The translations under genes and the position numbers were made by a program. This document shows positions 13,757 through 28,600 of a stretch of DNA of 64,000 bases, piece by piece. Below the pieces are notes generated by a model, which worked only from the letters and a program-made list of their open reading frames with translations, was not told where the DNA came from and did not search any database. This DNA is from Ancistrus triradiatus (Eukaryota > Chordata > Actinopteri > Siluriformes > Loricariidae). How positions within the stretch are numbered: the first letter of the stretch is position 1; each line of letters starts with the position of its first letter. Where the stretch lies: positions 12,501 to 76,500 of the forward strand of contig JAJAGP010001357.1 of assembly GCA_025084515.1 (NCBI GenBank), given 5' to 3'.

Positions 13757-15622
13757 AAGTCATACCTCTTTAAGAGAAGCTGTTAATTGTTCCTCAAGCA
13801 CACTGCAGCGCTCCAGAGCCACACGCAGTCTCTCCCTCACCTGTACGATCAGACGAATATAATGACCATTATCATTATATACTTATCATTAACCGCCGTT
13901 CAAACAAAGCACCACTACAAGGGATTTAATTTCTCTATTTATCCGAATCATTTAAGAAAGATCAGCACGTCAAAGTCCGATTTCTGCAGCGCTTTTGACT
14001 TAATAGTACAACAGTAGTATACCAGTATATAAAATAGTCAATACTATATTACTACATATTATTTATACTACATATACTACCTATTACTATTAATGTTTTA
14101 TTATATTATGACCTATTAGACAAGAATCAGGCATCTTCTTTCCACTACAATCTATGGAGAATTATCAGAAGTTGCCTGGACCAATATGGCGAGGACGCTG
14201 ACGCATGATAGATCTATGGTTTGCACCGCCCTCCTTTTGATCAGTCGCTTCCATGGTGACTATCGGTGCCAGGACTGGCCGGCGTGGGCACTCTCGCCAT
14301 GACGGGGACACGATCCTCGTCGGACTTACCCTCCCTCAGCCACGACAAACTGCGTCTAAATTTTGTTTTAAAGCCCACCCGGCACATTCCACCCCGTTAC
14401 CTTCTCATCCAGAGCTTTGTGGTGCTCGAACAGGGACTTGAGGGCTTTGAGAACCTCGACCTCGCTGGAGACGCCAGCCGGGCTCTGAGCCTGCCTCTTC
14501 ACCACCGTCATCCTGAGAGAGCGCTCGTGGCGAGACACCAAACACTCCAGATGTTCCAGCAGCAACTGAGGACGAAACGAAATTCATTCACACTGAACTG
14601 AAACTGTAGAGGAGTGCAGGACTGAGATCATTAACCACCATAGGACTGTGGTAGCCTAGCGGTTAAAGGACTGGACTATGGACCAGAAGGTTCAGGGTTC
14701 AAATCCCACCTCTGCCAAGCTGGACTTGGACTTCTTAATGACCCAAGCAGCCAATAATCTCATAGAAGAATTAATAATAATTTAAATATTTATTACTGAA
14801 ATATTAAATAATCAAATTCTTATTTTTCTCAAGTATAGACTGCCTTTCAGAGTCTCCACAAAGTGCTTGAACGGGTTGCCAGATTCCACAAGAGAGGCCC
14901 TGCACCGGACCTAAGTAAATAAACCTAAAAGGAGCGAAATCTCTAAGAAGTGGATCTGGCAACCGTGTTCTTTTCCGCTAGCCGCTCTCCGAGAATGGGC
15001 GAAAACCCTGTTGAGTCATTTAAAGGAGCGGAGACTGTAGTTTACACCCCATTTAAAACGTGTTTTTACTTCCTTAAAAAGAGCTGATAATCGGTGTAGT
15101 ATATTGCGAAAATAAATATTGTGATATATTGCTGTATCGATGTTTTAGCACAGCCAATACGCATTTTAAATTGAGGTAGGATAAGAAGTTGATCATCTTC
15201 CCTGGGCTTGTGTTCATGAGCAAATCTTTGAGGTTGGTCCCATTGAAGAAGCTTTCCCTGGTCATTTCTGAAGAGGTGTTTCATCGTTAATAGGTCTTAG
15301 CATTGTGACCCTTTCGGCTGGTCGTTTGCTGAAAGTAGGCATCAGTCGGGGGGTCGGTTTGGATTTTGTGTTTAGGTTGGATTTCGTGCAGTTCGAGCTG
15401 CATATAAAACCTTTAGCATGTTATCATTGGAGAGTCTGGTACCGCTTAGATCGGCAGAACCAAACCAACATGGGCTGGTCGTTCTTATTACACACTACAA
15501 CACACTGCATCTAAACACTCAGGGAAAGGGAAAATATGATTTTAAAGAGAGGAATTTGCTTTAACCAAAAAAATACACAACAAAGCTTTTAGATGGTTTG
15601 CTCTGTTTAGGTTACGTCCTTT

Positions 15623-15691
<69 letters not shown>

Positions 15692-16669
15692 AAGAAAGTC
15701 CCCTGCTCGACTGTAGCTCTATATTAAGCCACACCACTAAAAGTATGAAGGGTTCTGAAGATGCAGGAATGAGGAACAGACTTCCCCATAAGAAAAAAGT
15801 ACCACGAGATTCCTGTCACCATTTCCAGAAACGAGGTACTTTATTAGGTTCACCTAGTACCGGGTTGGACCCCTTTGGATTGAGATCTGGTTTCTGTGGA
15901 GCCGTTTGACTTACAGTGACCTCATTATCATGTCTGGGATGATTTGAGCTCTGGGATCTGGAGCGTTATCCTGCTGGAAGTAGAGATCAGAAGATACTCT
16001 GTGCTCATAGAGGGGAGCACATGGTCAGCAACAATACTCAGGTAGGCTGTGGGGTTAAACCATGCTCAGTCCGTATTAAGGACCCAAAGTGTGCCAAGAG
16101 AATATAACACCATTACACTACCATCATCCTGAGCTGCTGATATAAGGCAGGATGGATCCGAGCTTTCATGGTTTTTACACCAAATTCTGTAGCAGCAGAA
16201 ATCAGGTCATCAGACCAGGAACCATTTTCCATCTTCTGTTGTCCAGTTCTGGTGAGTCCGTGTGAATTGTAGCCTTACTTTCAGTTCTTAGCTGACAGTG
16301 TGGTGTGGTTTTCTACTGCTGTAGCCCATCTGCTTCAAGGTTTGACATGTTCTCCATTCAGACCTGCTCTTCTGCGTGTCTGGGTTGTAATGAGTGATTA
16401 TTTGAGTTACTGTTTCCTTTCTATCAGCTCGATCCAGTCTGCATCCTCTGGCATCAACGTGGCATTTTCACCCAGAGACCTGCCCTCACGGGATATTTCC
16501 TCTTTTTCGGACCATTCTCTGTAAAGCCTAGGGGTGGCGCTGTGTGTGAAAATCCCAGTAGATCAGCAGTTTCTGAAATACTCAGACTCAGTCACTTAAA
16601 TCACCTTTCTTCCTGATGCTCGGTTTGATTCAGCAGCTCGTCTTCATCATGTCTACATGAATAAATGTG

Positions 16670-16704
<35 letters not shown>

Positions 16705-19700
16705 TTCTACCCCGCCCTGCAGCAGCACTCCAGCAGAGCCTCAGGATGACAAACCCCACACACACCCTCTGCCTGGCAGTAATCTCTCCCACACACACAC
16801 ACACACACCTGGACCGACTCCAACTGTGTCAGGCGGCTCCATCGTTGGAGGGATTAGAGCAGCCACGTGGATTCTGAAGCTCATCCTACAGTTTAATGTT
16901 TATTTCAGAAACCCTGAGCAGTGACACAAACGGATCAACGTCTAAACTCAGTGCTGCTACTTCCTTCTGTAGGTTCTGTAGCTTAATCATAATAATAATA
17001 ATAATAATAATAACTATTCATCTTTTGTTTTTCAGTTATTTTAAACTGCATCTTAAACTCCTTTCTGCCATTTCTGCTGTTCATTCCTTCATTTTATTGC
17101 ATTTAACTTCACATTATTATTTCCATCAGGTCTGTGGTTTGTCAGTAGTAATGCTGCACTTACATGTTTAGAATTATCTTAACGTTCTGTAATATCTGCA
17201 GTCTTGTATTATTTTTATACAGTTTATAGTAATTTAATCTGAATTGCTTTTATACCCATTACTTTTAATTCCTCCACATTACATCTTGTAATTACTTACA
17301 TTATTAACTATATATGGCATTTAAAATGATTATATATGAAATAAAATACACATTTCTATTTTTGTATATATTTATACATGTGTAATATTTAAGTAGTGTT
17401 TTATTATTTATTTCTATTACTTGTTTTTATTTATTACATTTTATAATTGTTTCAATTGTTTCTGTAATTTGATCATTTCTTTTTTATTTGCAATTATACT
17501 GTATTATTTTAGTTTTACTTTATTTGTATAAATATTTGTATTTTTTAATGTAATTGTATTATATTTAGTCATTTATTTTTCTATAATTATTTGTATTACT
17601 GTATTTATTTTGGATTTTTTTAACTTAGATTATATTCTGCTTAGTTTTCTTTATTTTACTATTTACATTTAGAATTTTTATTCGCAATTACATTGAATAT
17701 TTAGATAGTATTTATTTTTAATTTGCAACTGCGCTGTACTAAAATTAGTTTTTATTTTTTAGAATTATTTGTATTTATTTTGTATTTTAAATTTACAATA
17801 TAGTTTTATATTTGGTCGTATTTTGTATAATTATTTGTATTTATTTTGTATTATTGTCATTTTCTTTGTTTTTATTTACAACCACACTGCATTACTTTTA
17901 TTTGTATTTGTTTTGTATTTTTAAATTTTGCAATAATTGTCTTACTATATTTGCAATTATACTGCCTTATTATTTGTAATACTGTATTACTATTTAATTT
18001 CCCATTATATTGTATGATTATTTTAGTTGTGTTTATTTTGTATTTATTTGCAATTACACTGCATCATTATTAGTTGTATTTGTTTTGTACAATTTAAATG
18101 TTGCAATAATTCTGTATTACTATATTTCGCTGTATATCATTTACTTTCATTGCAATTATATTGTATTATTATTTTTTTATTTCCTTCTGTTGTATTGATT
18201 TGCATTTTATTTGCAATTATATTGTATTATTATTTTTCATTGCATTTACTTTATATTATGATTCCTATTTCTTTTTTACTTGCAATAACATTGTATTATT
18301 TTAGCTGTACTTATCAGGTATTCTTTAGTTAGTAATTACATCGTACGATTATTTCGTACGTTAGCGCTCCTCCTCTCACCCGCGTGTTGTTTCTCTCCGC
18401 CTTGAGCTCGGCGATCTCCTCCTCCCTCTCCAGCAGCTGCTCTCGGCACACGTTCACCTCTTTAGTCAGCGCCGCAAACTCCTGATTACACAACACACAA
18501 CACACACAGACAAGTTACCACACAGATCTGGACCTACAGTCACACACACACACACACAGGAAACACAATACTTGAACACACTGCCCAGTGCAGCTATTAT
18601 TCCAAACCACTTCCTTCCTTTCCTTCCTCTTCATGGCAGCAGAAGCCAGGAGGAAATAAAGTGCAGAACCTGAGGTGTGTCCGAATTCGCTTTCTATTCC
18701 CTATAGGCTGCTACTTAGGGTGCTGCCCATTCTGTAGAGCGGTCCCTGTCCAGTTTCCTAGACTCTTATTTTGTAAAGCTGCTTGGAAACTGACCGAGAA
18801 AGCCCTACACAATATTATTGTTATTGTTTAAGGGTTAATAAACAAGCCCGGGTCTGAATTTGAGCTCGAGTCTGGCTTTGATTCCTACAGCAGTGTGTGA
18901 TTCACTGCACAGTAACCAATCCGAACAAAGCAGCTCCGATCTAAGGACCTCTTCCATAAACTCGGCGCTCTAACAGTTTTGGGGTTTTGCAGTGATTCAG
19001 AGCAGAGGGTTTGTTATTCCAGTGATGGAGGCGTACACGTGTACCCGATGATGAGAGACGAGTGGGCGGAGAGGTCGTAATTACAGAGCAGGCTGGAATC
19101 CGCATTCCTCCGAATTACACAACGCGACTGAAGACGGAGGAGAAGCCTCTGCGCTTCTGAGAGCTGCTCTTACAGCCTACTAATTTAGCCAAGCGGCGAC
19201 TGCGCTGACAGAGCGTGCCGGTTATCTAAGACGATAAACACACGGAGAGCCGACGCATCCTCGGGGATAAACACAGGGTCGGTATGAACCGCAAGAAGAA
19301 ATGAGAACACGCAGAGCAGGAAGGTTTAGCATCTCCGGATCGCAGAGCAAAACGATACTCAAGTATGCAAAGTACGAGAGTTATGTAGAAACAGATAGTA
19401 CCGAGTTACAGTCGAACCCGGCTATAAAAGCTCCCAGCGCCTCAATTCCTGCGTCCGAAACAGCAATCGGGAAACTAACGGAAGCAGACGGAGCCCCGAA
19501 CACTTCCCCCTCTACCTACAACCTCCGACTTTGTTTCATTCAGTGCTGAGCAGTGTTCACTTTGACAGCAAATTTAGTTTTAGTCATAATTTAGTCACCT
19601 GAATTGTTTTTAGTTTTAGTCGACTAATTTTAATAAGATTATAGTCGACTAAATTAACACTAGATTCAGTTGACCAAATTATGAAATGGAAAGGTCGCAA

Positions 19701-22700
19701 TATGTAAATGCTTTAACCTTTTCCTTGAATTCTTCAAGTCCTTATATGCACTTAGACCTACATGCATGCACTCAATAGTATACAAAGTGGTTAGAACTCA
19801 ATTTCCACCATAAATCTGCTTCAACCTTGGTGTGGACATTAAGCGGATATTCTAGACATGATGTATGGTTAGATATAATTAAGATATAAGCTAAATAGTA
19901 TGCAGTAAAGTGATATATTAAAAGCTTTATTAAACCTATAAGGTCAGAAGATCGGATATATGCGCATGCTCTATAGGCATGTATTCATCATTACAGTATA
20001 AAACGGAGTTATATTATCAGAGTACTACTTAGATAGTATGAACACTTTTAGGCAAAGTAAAATATATCCCCGTCGCGAACAGAAAACATGTTTTAATCCG
20101 CACTTTATTCGCTGAAATATTTGCTTGAACATAACGAACTTTGAGGGCGATTGAAACGTACTACCGTAATACCGCTAAAATAGGAGCTCGCGGCATTTAG
20201 GTGCTGAGGGCTTAACAGTTTCGGGACGAAACGCCTGATGAAGTCGTTTCACGTTTGTTTACAAAAAGTGCTGTTTTGCTTGACATTAAATGAGAAATGT
20301 GGCCATATATCGACTCTCCTCTTTCTCTCAGGCGTCAACCGTCTTCTTGGCGTTAGATCAAACGTCTGCGTCCTACAGCATTACTGATTGGACCGCTACC
20401 CAACTCGTCCCGCCTTTCCAAAGTTATGATTGGCTCTTTTCCCTACTCGGCGCAAAACTAAACCAGATCTGATTGGATGTCGTCTCTGTCAAACATTTTC
20501 GTCTCGTTTTTATTTGACAAGTGTCCATTAATTTCGTCCTAGTTTTTGTCGTTTCTCATTCATTTTAATTTAATCATGGTCTCGTTTTCGTTGACAAAAA
20601 CCATTCGTCAACCATTCGAACACTGCTGCTGACATCCCTTCTTAATAAAACTAATATTGCTTCTTAATAAAATTAAGGCATGTCCATTAGGTGTGGGAAC
20701 ACGATCCAGAATTGATATTGTAAGGTGTGGGGAAAAAGATAATAATAATAATTAGATCATCTCGTTCCTAATTAGTGCTTAAAAATGAACACTAATTGGG
20801 AAAAGTGTCAAATTCTCTCATCAGTTAAAAAGCCCACTGAAGCGTTTGGCATCTATTGTCTGGGTAATGACACACCGACACCCACATCCACAGAATGCGT
20901 CGCTACTCCAAGAGTTAGAATGAGCCATTTCCTCTAGGTGAGATTTCTACTAAAACATTCATTCAAGTCTGTCAAATGTGAAGGTATTTTATTTCTGAAG
21001 TGTAAACAAACTCAGTTTAATTTCTAAACGAACAAACAAACAAAAAACTTTAGTCCCAAGCAATTAAAGTTAATCACTGGTTAAAAACTGAACCTAAAAT
21101 GATCTACTGTAGCTTTGTCATCTCTTAAATAGGAGTGTGTGAAGAATAACAATTCAAAAGAATGTGTACTTTTCTTGTATAAAAATAATAATAATTTGTA
21201 GTAAACTGCAATTAAAATAAGTATATTAGGAGTTTCAAATATGTATGATGTGTGACAGTCTTTATGATGCGCATCATTACGTTTTTGCATGGCGTCACAA
21301 CCGGAATCGTTACACCCCAATGTGCCACCAGGTGAAAGGAGGCTAACAAAGTACGCAGGGCAACAGATGGACTACAGTCTGTCATTGTAGAACTACAAAG
21401 TTTAGCTGTAAAGGAAGTGGAACTGATACAACATCAGACAAAAACCAAAATCAGCACTTTCAAGATGTCGCTCGTGAGAATCTTCTGTTACTCTCCCCAT
21501 GAAGCAGATAAGGAATGTAACACACACACACACACACACACACACAGAGCACAGTGAGCTGATGGAAAACTGCTGCACTGTTTGCTCTCGGACCCAGAGC
21601 GTCCATCATGACTCACGCTTCCTGGGTGGACCATACGTCACGAACAACCAGCCTTAATAACAGAGCGCAAACACAGCAGAAGCTTCACCTGCCCGCATTA
21701 GAGAGCATCAGGAGAAATCAGTAAATAAATCACGGAAACGACTGAATAACAAGAAATAACGTGTCAAAAATACCCAACACATCACGACCCGCTTCCCAGA
21801 CCTGATCCGTTTTAATCTCCGAGTATGAAAGACTTCGGATCCATCTAACACCTAACCACAATAAAGAACCAAGTGGAGCAGATGGGACTGGAGACTGGTG
21901 GTGCAGTGGAGAAGGGATTGTGGACCATCCCAAATCTCACCCCTGCCAGTCTGCCAGTCAAGCAGAAATACAGGACATTTGTATGCAGTATTAAAAAACT
22001 GACAACAAAGGTGAAAAATACTTTCTATAGGCTACAGTGGCAAATATTTAGCATGATCTCCCTTTACATCTGAGCAAGAGCAGCATCAGGCAGCTTCATC
22101 AGGATGCCAAGTGTGAAGAAGCTTGAGCAGGAATGGTCTCAAAAGGTAGCAGCCAAGAAACTTTTTCAACAGGGTGAAAAAGCTAATACATGTTTAAAAA
22201 AAGCTCAAAAAGACTGGACTGAAGATCAGTCAAAAAGTAGTATGGAGTTGAGTTTTAAATTTGTGGGTCCAATCATCGACAATATTCAATATCTGGTGAT
22301 TAAAGTAGTGCTACAACAACAACTCTAATACCATTATTATATTATTATATGATTTACAAATGACTCTGCGTATCAATTCATATCGGTTCCAGCTGTTAGG
22401 TGTGTGTCTGTGTGCTTTCACTTAAGCAAACCGTAAGCGTGTGTAACCTCACCACACGAGGAATTCCTAATCAGAACATCAACAGGATCCGTGTAACTGC
22501 TCGGAAGTTTAGAGACGTTTATGGACTCGGTGCAACCGGAGCTCGAAGGCGCGAGCGTCACCGCCGGGTCATGCAATATTCAGCTCGTTCGGCAGATGTT
22601 CAGCAGGTAAAAACAGAAAGGATGAATTTCTAAAGAGCAGCTCATCTGTCAGCGGAACCCCTCACACACATTCATAGAGGGGTGTAGGTTTACTCCATGC

Positions 22701-25290
22701 TCGGGTCTCTCAAAGGAAAACAACCTAATGTCCGGCAGCTGGGATCGGCTCGTTTCCATCCGACTGAACTTTTACCCTCAGTTTGTCCCGGGCTCTCAGT
22801 GTTCCCTACACCGCAGAGATCTTCTGATCACCAGCAGGTGACGGACTTCCACCACGACAGGCAAACTGCACGGAACAACCGGTCTATGTTGGCACCATGA
22901 GCGATCAAGAGTGATCCTTCATCCGGCCTTCACTCCCTCAGACGTGGGCAATTGTGTCTGTGCTGAGACTACGTCTCAGTTTCAGTGTTTCATCACCTTC
23001 AGTCCAGGCTTGGTGGACTGTGGTGGCCTAGTGGTTAAGGTGCAGGACTATGAACCAGAAGGTCCAGGGTCCAAATACCTCCTCAGCCAAAAAGCTGCCA
23101 ACTTGTTGGGTCCTTGAGCAAGACCCTTAGCACACAATTGCTTGGATTGGTATCAATTGTAAGTCACTCTGGATAAGGGCGTCTGCTAAATGCTGTAAAT
23201 GTAAACGTGAGCCTGCATCCACTACCGCCTGAGACTGATCTGTTGCTGTTGTAGCCCACCCGCCTCAAGGTTGTGCGTTCTAGATGCGTTTCTGACCAGA
23301 GCTCTTCAAGACGCTCTTCAAAATCCTAACGTCCGAACGCTGTAGTTTATTATCTCATGCACCACGTGGGACTGTGGTGGCCTAGTGGTTAAGGTACTGG
23401 ACCAGAAGGTACAGGGTTCAAATCCCACCTCTGCCACTGTTAGGTCCTTGAGCAAGGCCCTTAAACCACAACAGCTTGCATTGTGAGTCACTTAAATGTG
23501 GATTAATGTACTAAAACAATGATCTCTGCAAACCAAACTTCTCTCGGTTACTACTGACAAGTAATCTCTGCTGCTGAAATGAAGAACCTGTGGTCCAAAA
23601 GGAACGAAAACATTTTTCCTTAAGCTTTTCCTCCCATTTAAACCCATTAGTATTAAAACGCTTAACGTATCGATGATTCCTTTCCCTTTGGACCACAAGG
23701 TCATCATCAGCAGTAGAGATTACTTATGATCAGTCATAACTGAGAGAAGTCTGGAGATCCTAGGTCACTGCTTGAGTACATTAAGCCACGGTAATGACTA
23801 CTTTTTGAAGCGGAAATTTTACAAAAAACACCCTTTATACGTAATCATTAGGCACATTTTCTCTCCATTTTGGAATCGAAAATGGGAATCGATATGGGCT
23901 CTAATAACTGATCAACCCCACAAAGACTCAGTGACTACGATGACTGGAAGTGTTCCTCTGATGTAGAACGCTGCTACATAAACGCACATCTGGCACTGAC
24001 CTGCTGCAGCTCAAACAAACCAGGCTTTGTATACATGCTGCTGTGTGTGTGTGTGTGTGTGTGTGTTTCTGCCATCACATCGAGTTTAAAGTCTGAGCTC
24101 ACTACTTTCCACGACATAAATGGCATGGTGTAATTTGGCTGCTCTTGTAAAACAACACAGCTTTAGGTTCTGCTCGCTTTCACAACTTAAAAAATAAGAA
24201 AAATATTTAAATAAAAAACATGTAGATGTGGTGACTAGGAGCCACAAATCGTACAGGATTCCTTCAGACCGCTTTAATACCCACAGCAAGCAAGCTCGCC
24301 AGCCTACAATGAAACCTGCTTTCATTAAGAAGAGCGGAACCCTGCATGAGCACCAAGCAACACCACAACACGGAACAGGGCCTGTGGTTGAGCTTATAGG
24401 CGATGCCGAGGGGGAGTTTCTCAATGCAGACGGAGTAAGAATGAGCAGCAGGTCATGAGAATGAAAGTCATAAGCACACTGCACTGAACGACCATCATCA
24501 CAGACTCCTAATACGATGGGTCTCAGGTGGACAGGAGCGGTTTTGGACTAAATCTTGGACTAAAGCCCTCTCAACGTTTTTATATATCTATATCTATCTC
24601 ATCTCCAGTGGCACAGACCTGGATCTAAAGCTGGTAACACCTGAAAAAGCCCACCTACCCACCTACAAGCTGCTAGTGGACATCGGTCCACTATTAGAAT
24701 TTTATCCGATATTGTAACCTATATTGAAACCATTTCTCCTGGAGCAAACTGCACCTTATTTACAGTAACCATGTCTGACTGAACTGTTTCATTGCTAAAA
24801 TGACTTACTGTTCTTCAAATACAAGTTAAATCGTTGATTTCTACCATCGCTATCGGCCACAATAATGTGCAAATACATCGGCTATCGTATCGGCCCAAGA
24901 GATTCAACATCGGTGCATCCCTAATTTGTTTTATCCCAGTGCACACAGGACGAAGGCGTCGGCATGGACGCCGATCCATTTCAGTGCCAGCAGGGATGGC
25001 TGATGCGTTGCCGTGCGCATGATCCCCAGACCTGCCTCGCCTCCCTCAGGCACAGCCAATTATGCCTGCCTGTGAAGCATCTACTCCCATTTCCTGTCCC
25101 CCCAGTCATTTCCGATATCTCCAGCCAAAGTGGGCGGGCCGGGGGCGGGCGGTTTCTCTTCACGGGCAGGCGATGGACTTCTTCAGTCAGTGTGAACCTG
25201 TGAGACGTGTGTGGAGAAGTGTGTGTGTGCAGTCTGTGGAATCCTCCATGTAAGGAAATGCAGTGTACAGTCCGAGTGGTGTGGAATCCA

Positions 25291-25334
<44 letters not shown>

Positions 25335-25620
25335 CTACAACACAGAACTCAATCAGGGACTGTGGTCAAGTGTCAGAAGCATCTCAGCCTCTTCAGGAAC
25401 GTCACTCTTAAATTAAACTGCTAACAAGCCGGTTAAATCCCGAGGGCTCACAAAGCGCCGGAGGATCGCCCGGAGGGGTGCCAAAACTTTTTCACAGCCC
25501 AGAGCATTCCTGACTGCAACAGTCACGCCGATTTATGATCCAGCCTAAACAATCTGTGCTTCTGATCTCTTATCTGCTAAGCTGCATCGTGTTGACCCAA
25601 ATTCTTTAGGGTACACGCAC

Positions 25621-25673
<53 letters not shown>

Positions 25674-28600
25674 ACAGAGCTTTATTTTCTATCCAGCTTA
25701 TAACCAGGCTGTTATTCTTTCCAGAGTAAACAGTGCTGAAGGTAGCACAGATAAAGTGTGATTTATTTTATTTAGCCGGGTTGTGACACTAAAGGTAAAC
25801 ACACATCTAACACACACACACACACACAAACCATTTACAGAAATCTATACATCATAAAAATGTGTTTAAGTACAACACTGACTTACAGGCTGACACTATA
25901 GCTTATTTCTAGTAGGTTCAGTATCTGCTCATGTACAAATGAATAACAAATAACTTAGTTTAATATGCTCCAAGTGTCCTATATTTGTATTTATGTTATT
26001 TAAACAGCTGATCACACAAACACGTAGCAAGCCACGGGAAACAAAAAGAAAAGGGATGCCTTTAACAGCAGCTGGTCCCAGTAATGACATCTGGAATTCT
26101 TTCTTCAAAGGAAAATGTGCTAAAAAAGAAAAACAACGTGAAACCAGTGCAGACTCCTCAGAGCACGCCAACGCTTAAAAAGGAGGCCTACCAAAGGCAG
26201 AAAAATGTTATTATGGAAAATCCGAACACTGGAAAAACTACAAATCCCATAATGCATCGCGATAGATGCCTCTCATTGCAATCCTGTTCGGAACTTACAC
26301 CGTCCCCACGGTGAGAGACATCTGGGTGACTGAACCACCCATACAATGAGAAAAGGCAGGAAAGAGATGAAAAATGAGCTTCTAGTAATAAAACAGCTGG
26401 GCGCCTTTTCTATAGGAGGGACGAAGGGAAAACATTTCACTAAAGCCTTGAATTGCTCGGCCCATTGTGTCCGGAGCTCATCAGTCATTCTGCTGTGTGA
26501 CCTCGACCTTCATCGTAGGCAAAGCAAAACAGCCAAACAAGGCAAACTGACCGTCCACCAAATTGCTGTGCGAGTTTGGCACCATCGCCAACTAGTGGAC
26601 AGCTCCACAAAGCGCCGACTAGAGGATGGACAAGCAGAATAATCTATTTAACTCCAAACGGCGAGAGTGTCTATCTGACCGTGTCACTCACTATCTCCTC
26701 CCACAGCAGCCCAAATGACACCCAATCTCTCCTTCTCACTCACACACGGAACTGGTGTGAGGAACAGAGGATGAATCAGGAAGAATGACTCAGAAAGAAA
26801 GTAAACAGACACTTTTGCACGCTGCTGAACACAAAATAATCCCTCACTCAATCCTACAGACCTGCTTCTGAAATGCCACACCTTTCCAGAGGATCCTCTG
26901 GTGCGTCGAAAAGATCTCAGACCTTAAGTGACGACTTGATGTACAGAAATATGAAACAATACTGTGAAATGTCATTAAAACCTGCTTTTATCTAGGGCTC
27001 AGATTGTATCACAACATGCAGCGTATCGCAATGTATCGTGATGCGTATCGTATCGTGCAGTCCTTTCCGATACCCGCACCTACTTTTATCGTATCGGATT
27101 ATTTACATGAAAGAAATGAGTTTGGTCCTTAAGTTACTTCCTCTTCCAAAGCATTAAAGACTATTTTCTCTTAGTACTGGACCTCTGTATTAATCTGAAG
27201 AGTTCAACACTGATGTTTGTTAATTATTCCACCATTACCTGTTACTGAAATACAACAGCCAATAAAGACGCCTGGAATTGTACTGAATTACAGCAAACCC
27301 CCATCTCTGCCAACGGCTGCTCATGGCCGGAGCCATTCAGCAGAACGACCAATATCAACACCTTCACTTTCTATTACTCAGATTTAAAAGCAAGGCACAC
27401 AATCCTGGAGCTCCACAGCGTCTACAACAGAGACGGACGACTTTCTACATCTCTATTGTTAACGAACAAAGGAGTTAAGAGCTCATGTAGACGAACACGC
27501 TGTGTAAAGCAGCTCTAATCTCCAACACGCAACCTCAGAGATGTAATCCCTTAAACGTCTAAATAGCGACGTAATTCCCACTAACAAAAAGCAAGCCTGT
27601 AGCTACCAGCTTGGCACGTTCACATCATTACACAAGCCTCCAAAGAAACCATTTGGCTCGGGGATAAACATCTCGGCGCACAGCATCAAACAGCAAGAGG
27701 ACGGGCGGGATCGCACAGGGTAATGCATGCATGCTCTGATTTTATTTCCGTCCCCTAAACGAACGTACAGAATGGCCTCTGATCATTTCCCTCCATCCGG
27801 AAACATCGCCCTGATTTCACAGCGAGATGCAGCCTCGCTCCGGCGGGGGAAAGGATTCGTAGGATGCTACTCACCTCGTGTCTCCAAGCACGAAACCCAA
27901 CCAATCGAACACACTCCACAATTTACAAACGGAGGCCACACATGACGCAAATCTCACTTTCAGTGCTTGTGGGTATCTGGAGCACCTACCGACCCACTAA
28001 CCAAACAGGCTCCGTCAAATTAAAAGGTCGCCTGTGTACCTTTAAGAGAGGCGCACTGCCTGGTGGGACGTGATACACCTGACTTATGCCCATTCGCTTT
28101 CCTTTTAGATCACTTCCAGACTGCAGCAACCACATAACCTGCCAGTCACTGCTGAACCGGGCCGTGTTACTTCTCCAGAGTGGCTTAGATCTGGTGCCAC
28201 TAAAATAATACGATCTAAATCCAATCCGGCAGATGATTCGGTAACAGCGATGACAGGCCAACCGACGAGCGGCAATAAATCAACACGACACACTGCCATT
28301 TTGATAGCGCACCCTACTGGGGCTGACACACACTTGGGGAGATGTTCCACAGAAGAAGCAGAGCAGATCGACAAACAGATATCAGGCTTCCAGACAGGAA
28401 AATGTACCCGAGGTGTTCCTGTGTTCCTTCGAGGCTCTGCCTCAGGAATGCCAGCGAATTCCTCAGGATGGAGGGAGCACGGGTTATAAATAAGGCCGTG
28501 AGGCCAGGCTTTGAGCGCAGAAAGGAAAAGAGCAAACGGGGAGAGAAAGAGGAATAAAAAGCTCAGAGTGCATCTGTTTGAAACGGCAAGACAGGAAGGA

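Noticed and set aside
23040..23100. Possible tRNA genes at the 'ctagtggttaaggt...gggttcaaatcc' sites
   Set aside because: The box elements belong to SINE heads with SINE bodies or tails attached; no complete cloverleaf with acceptor stem was seen.
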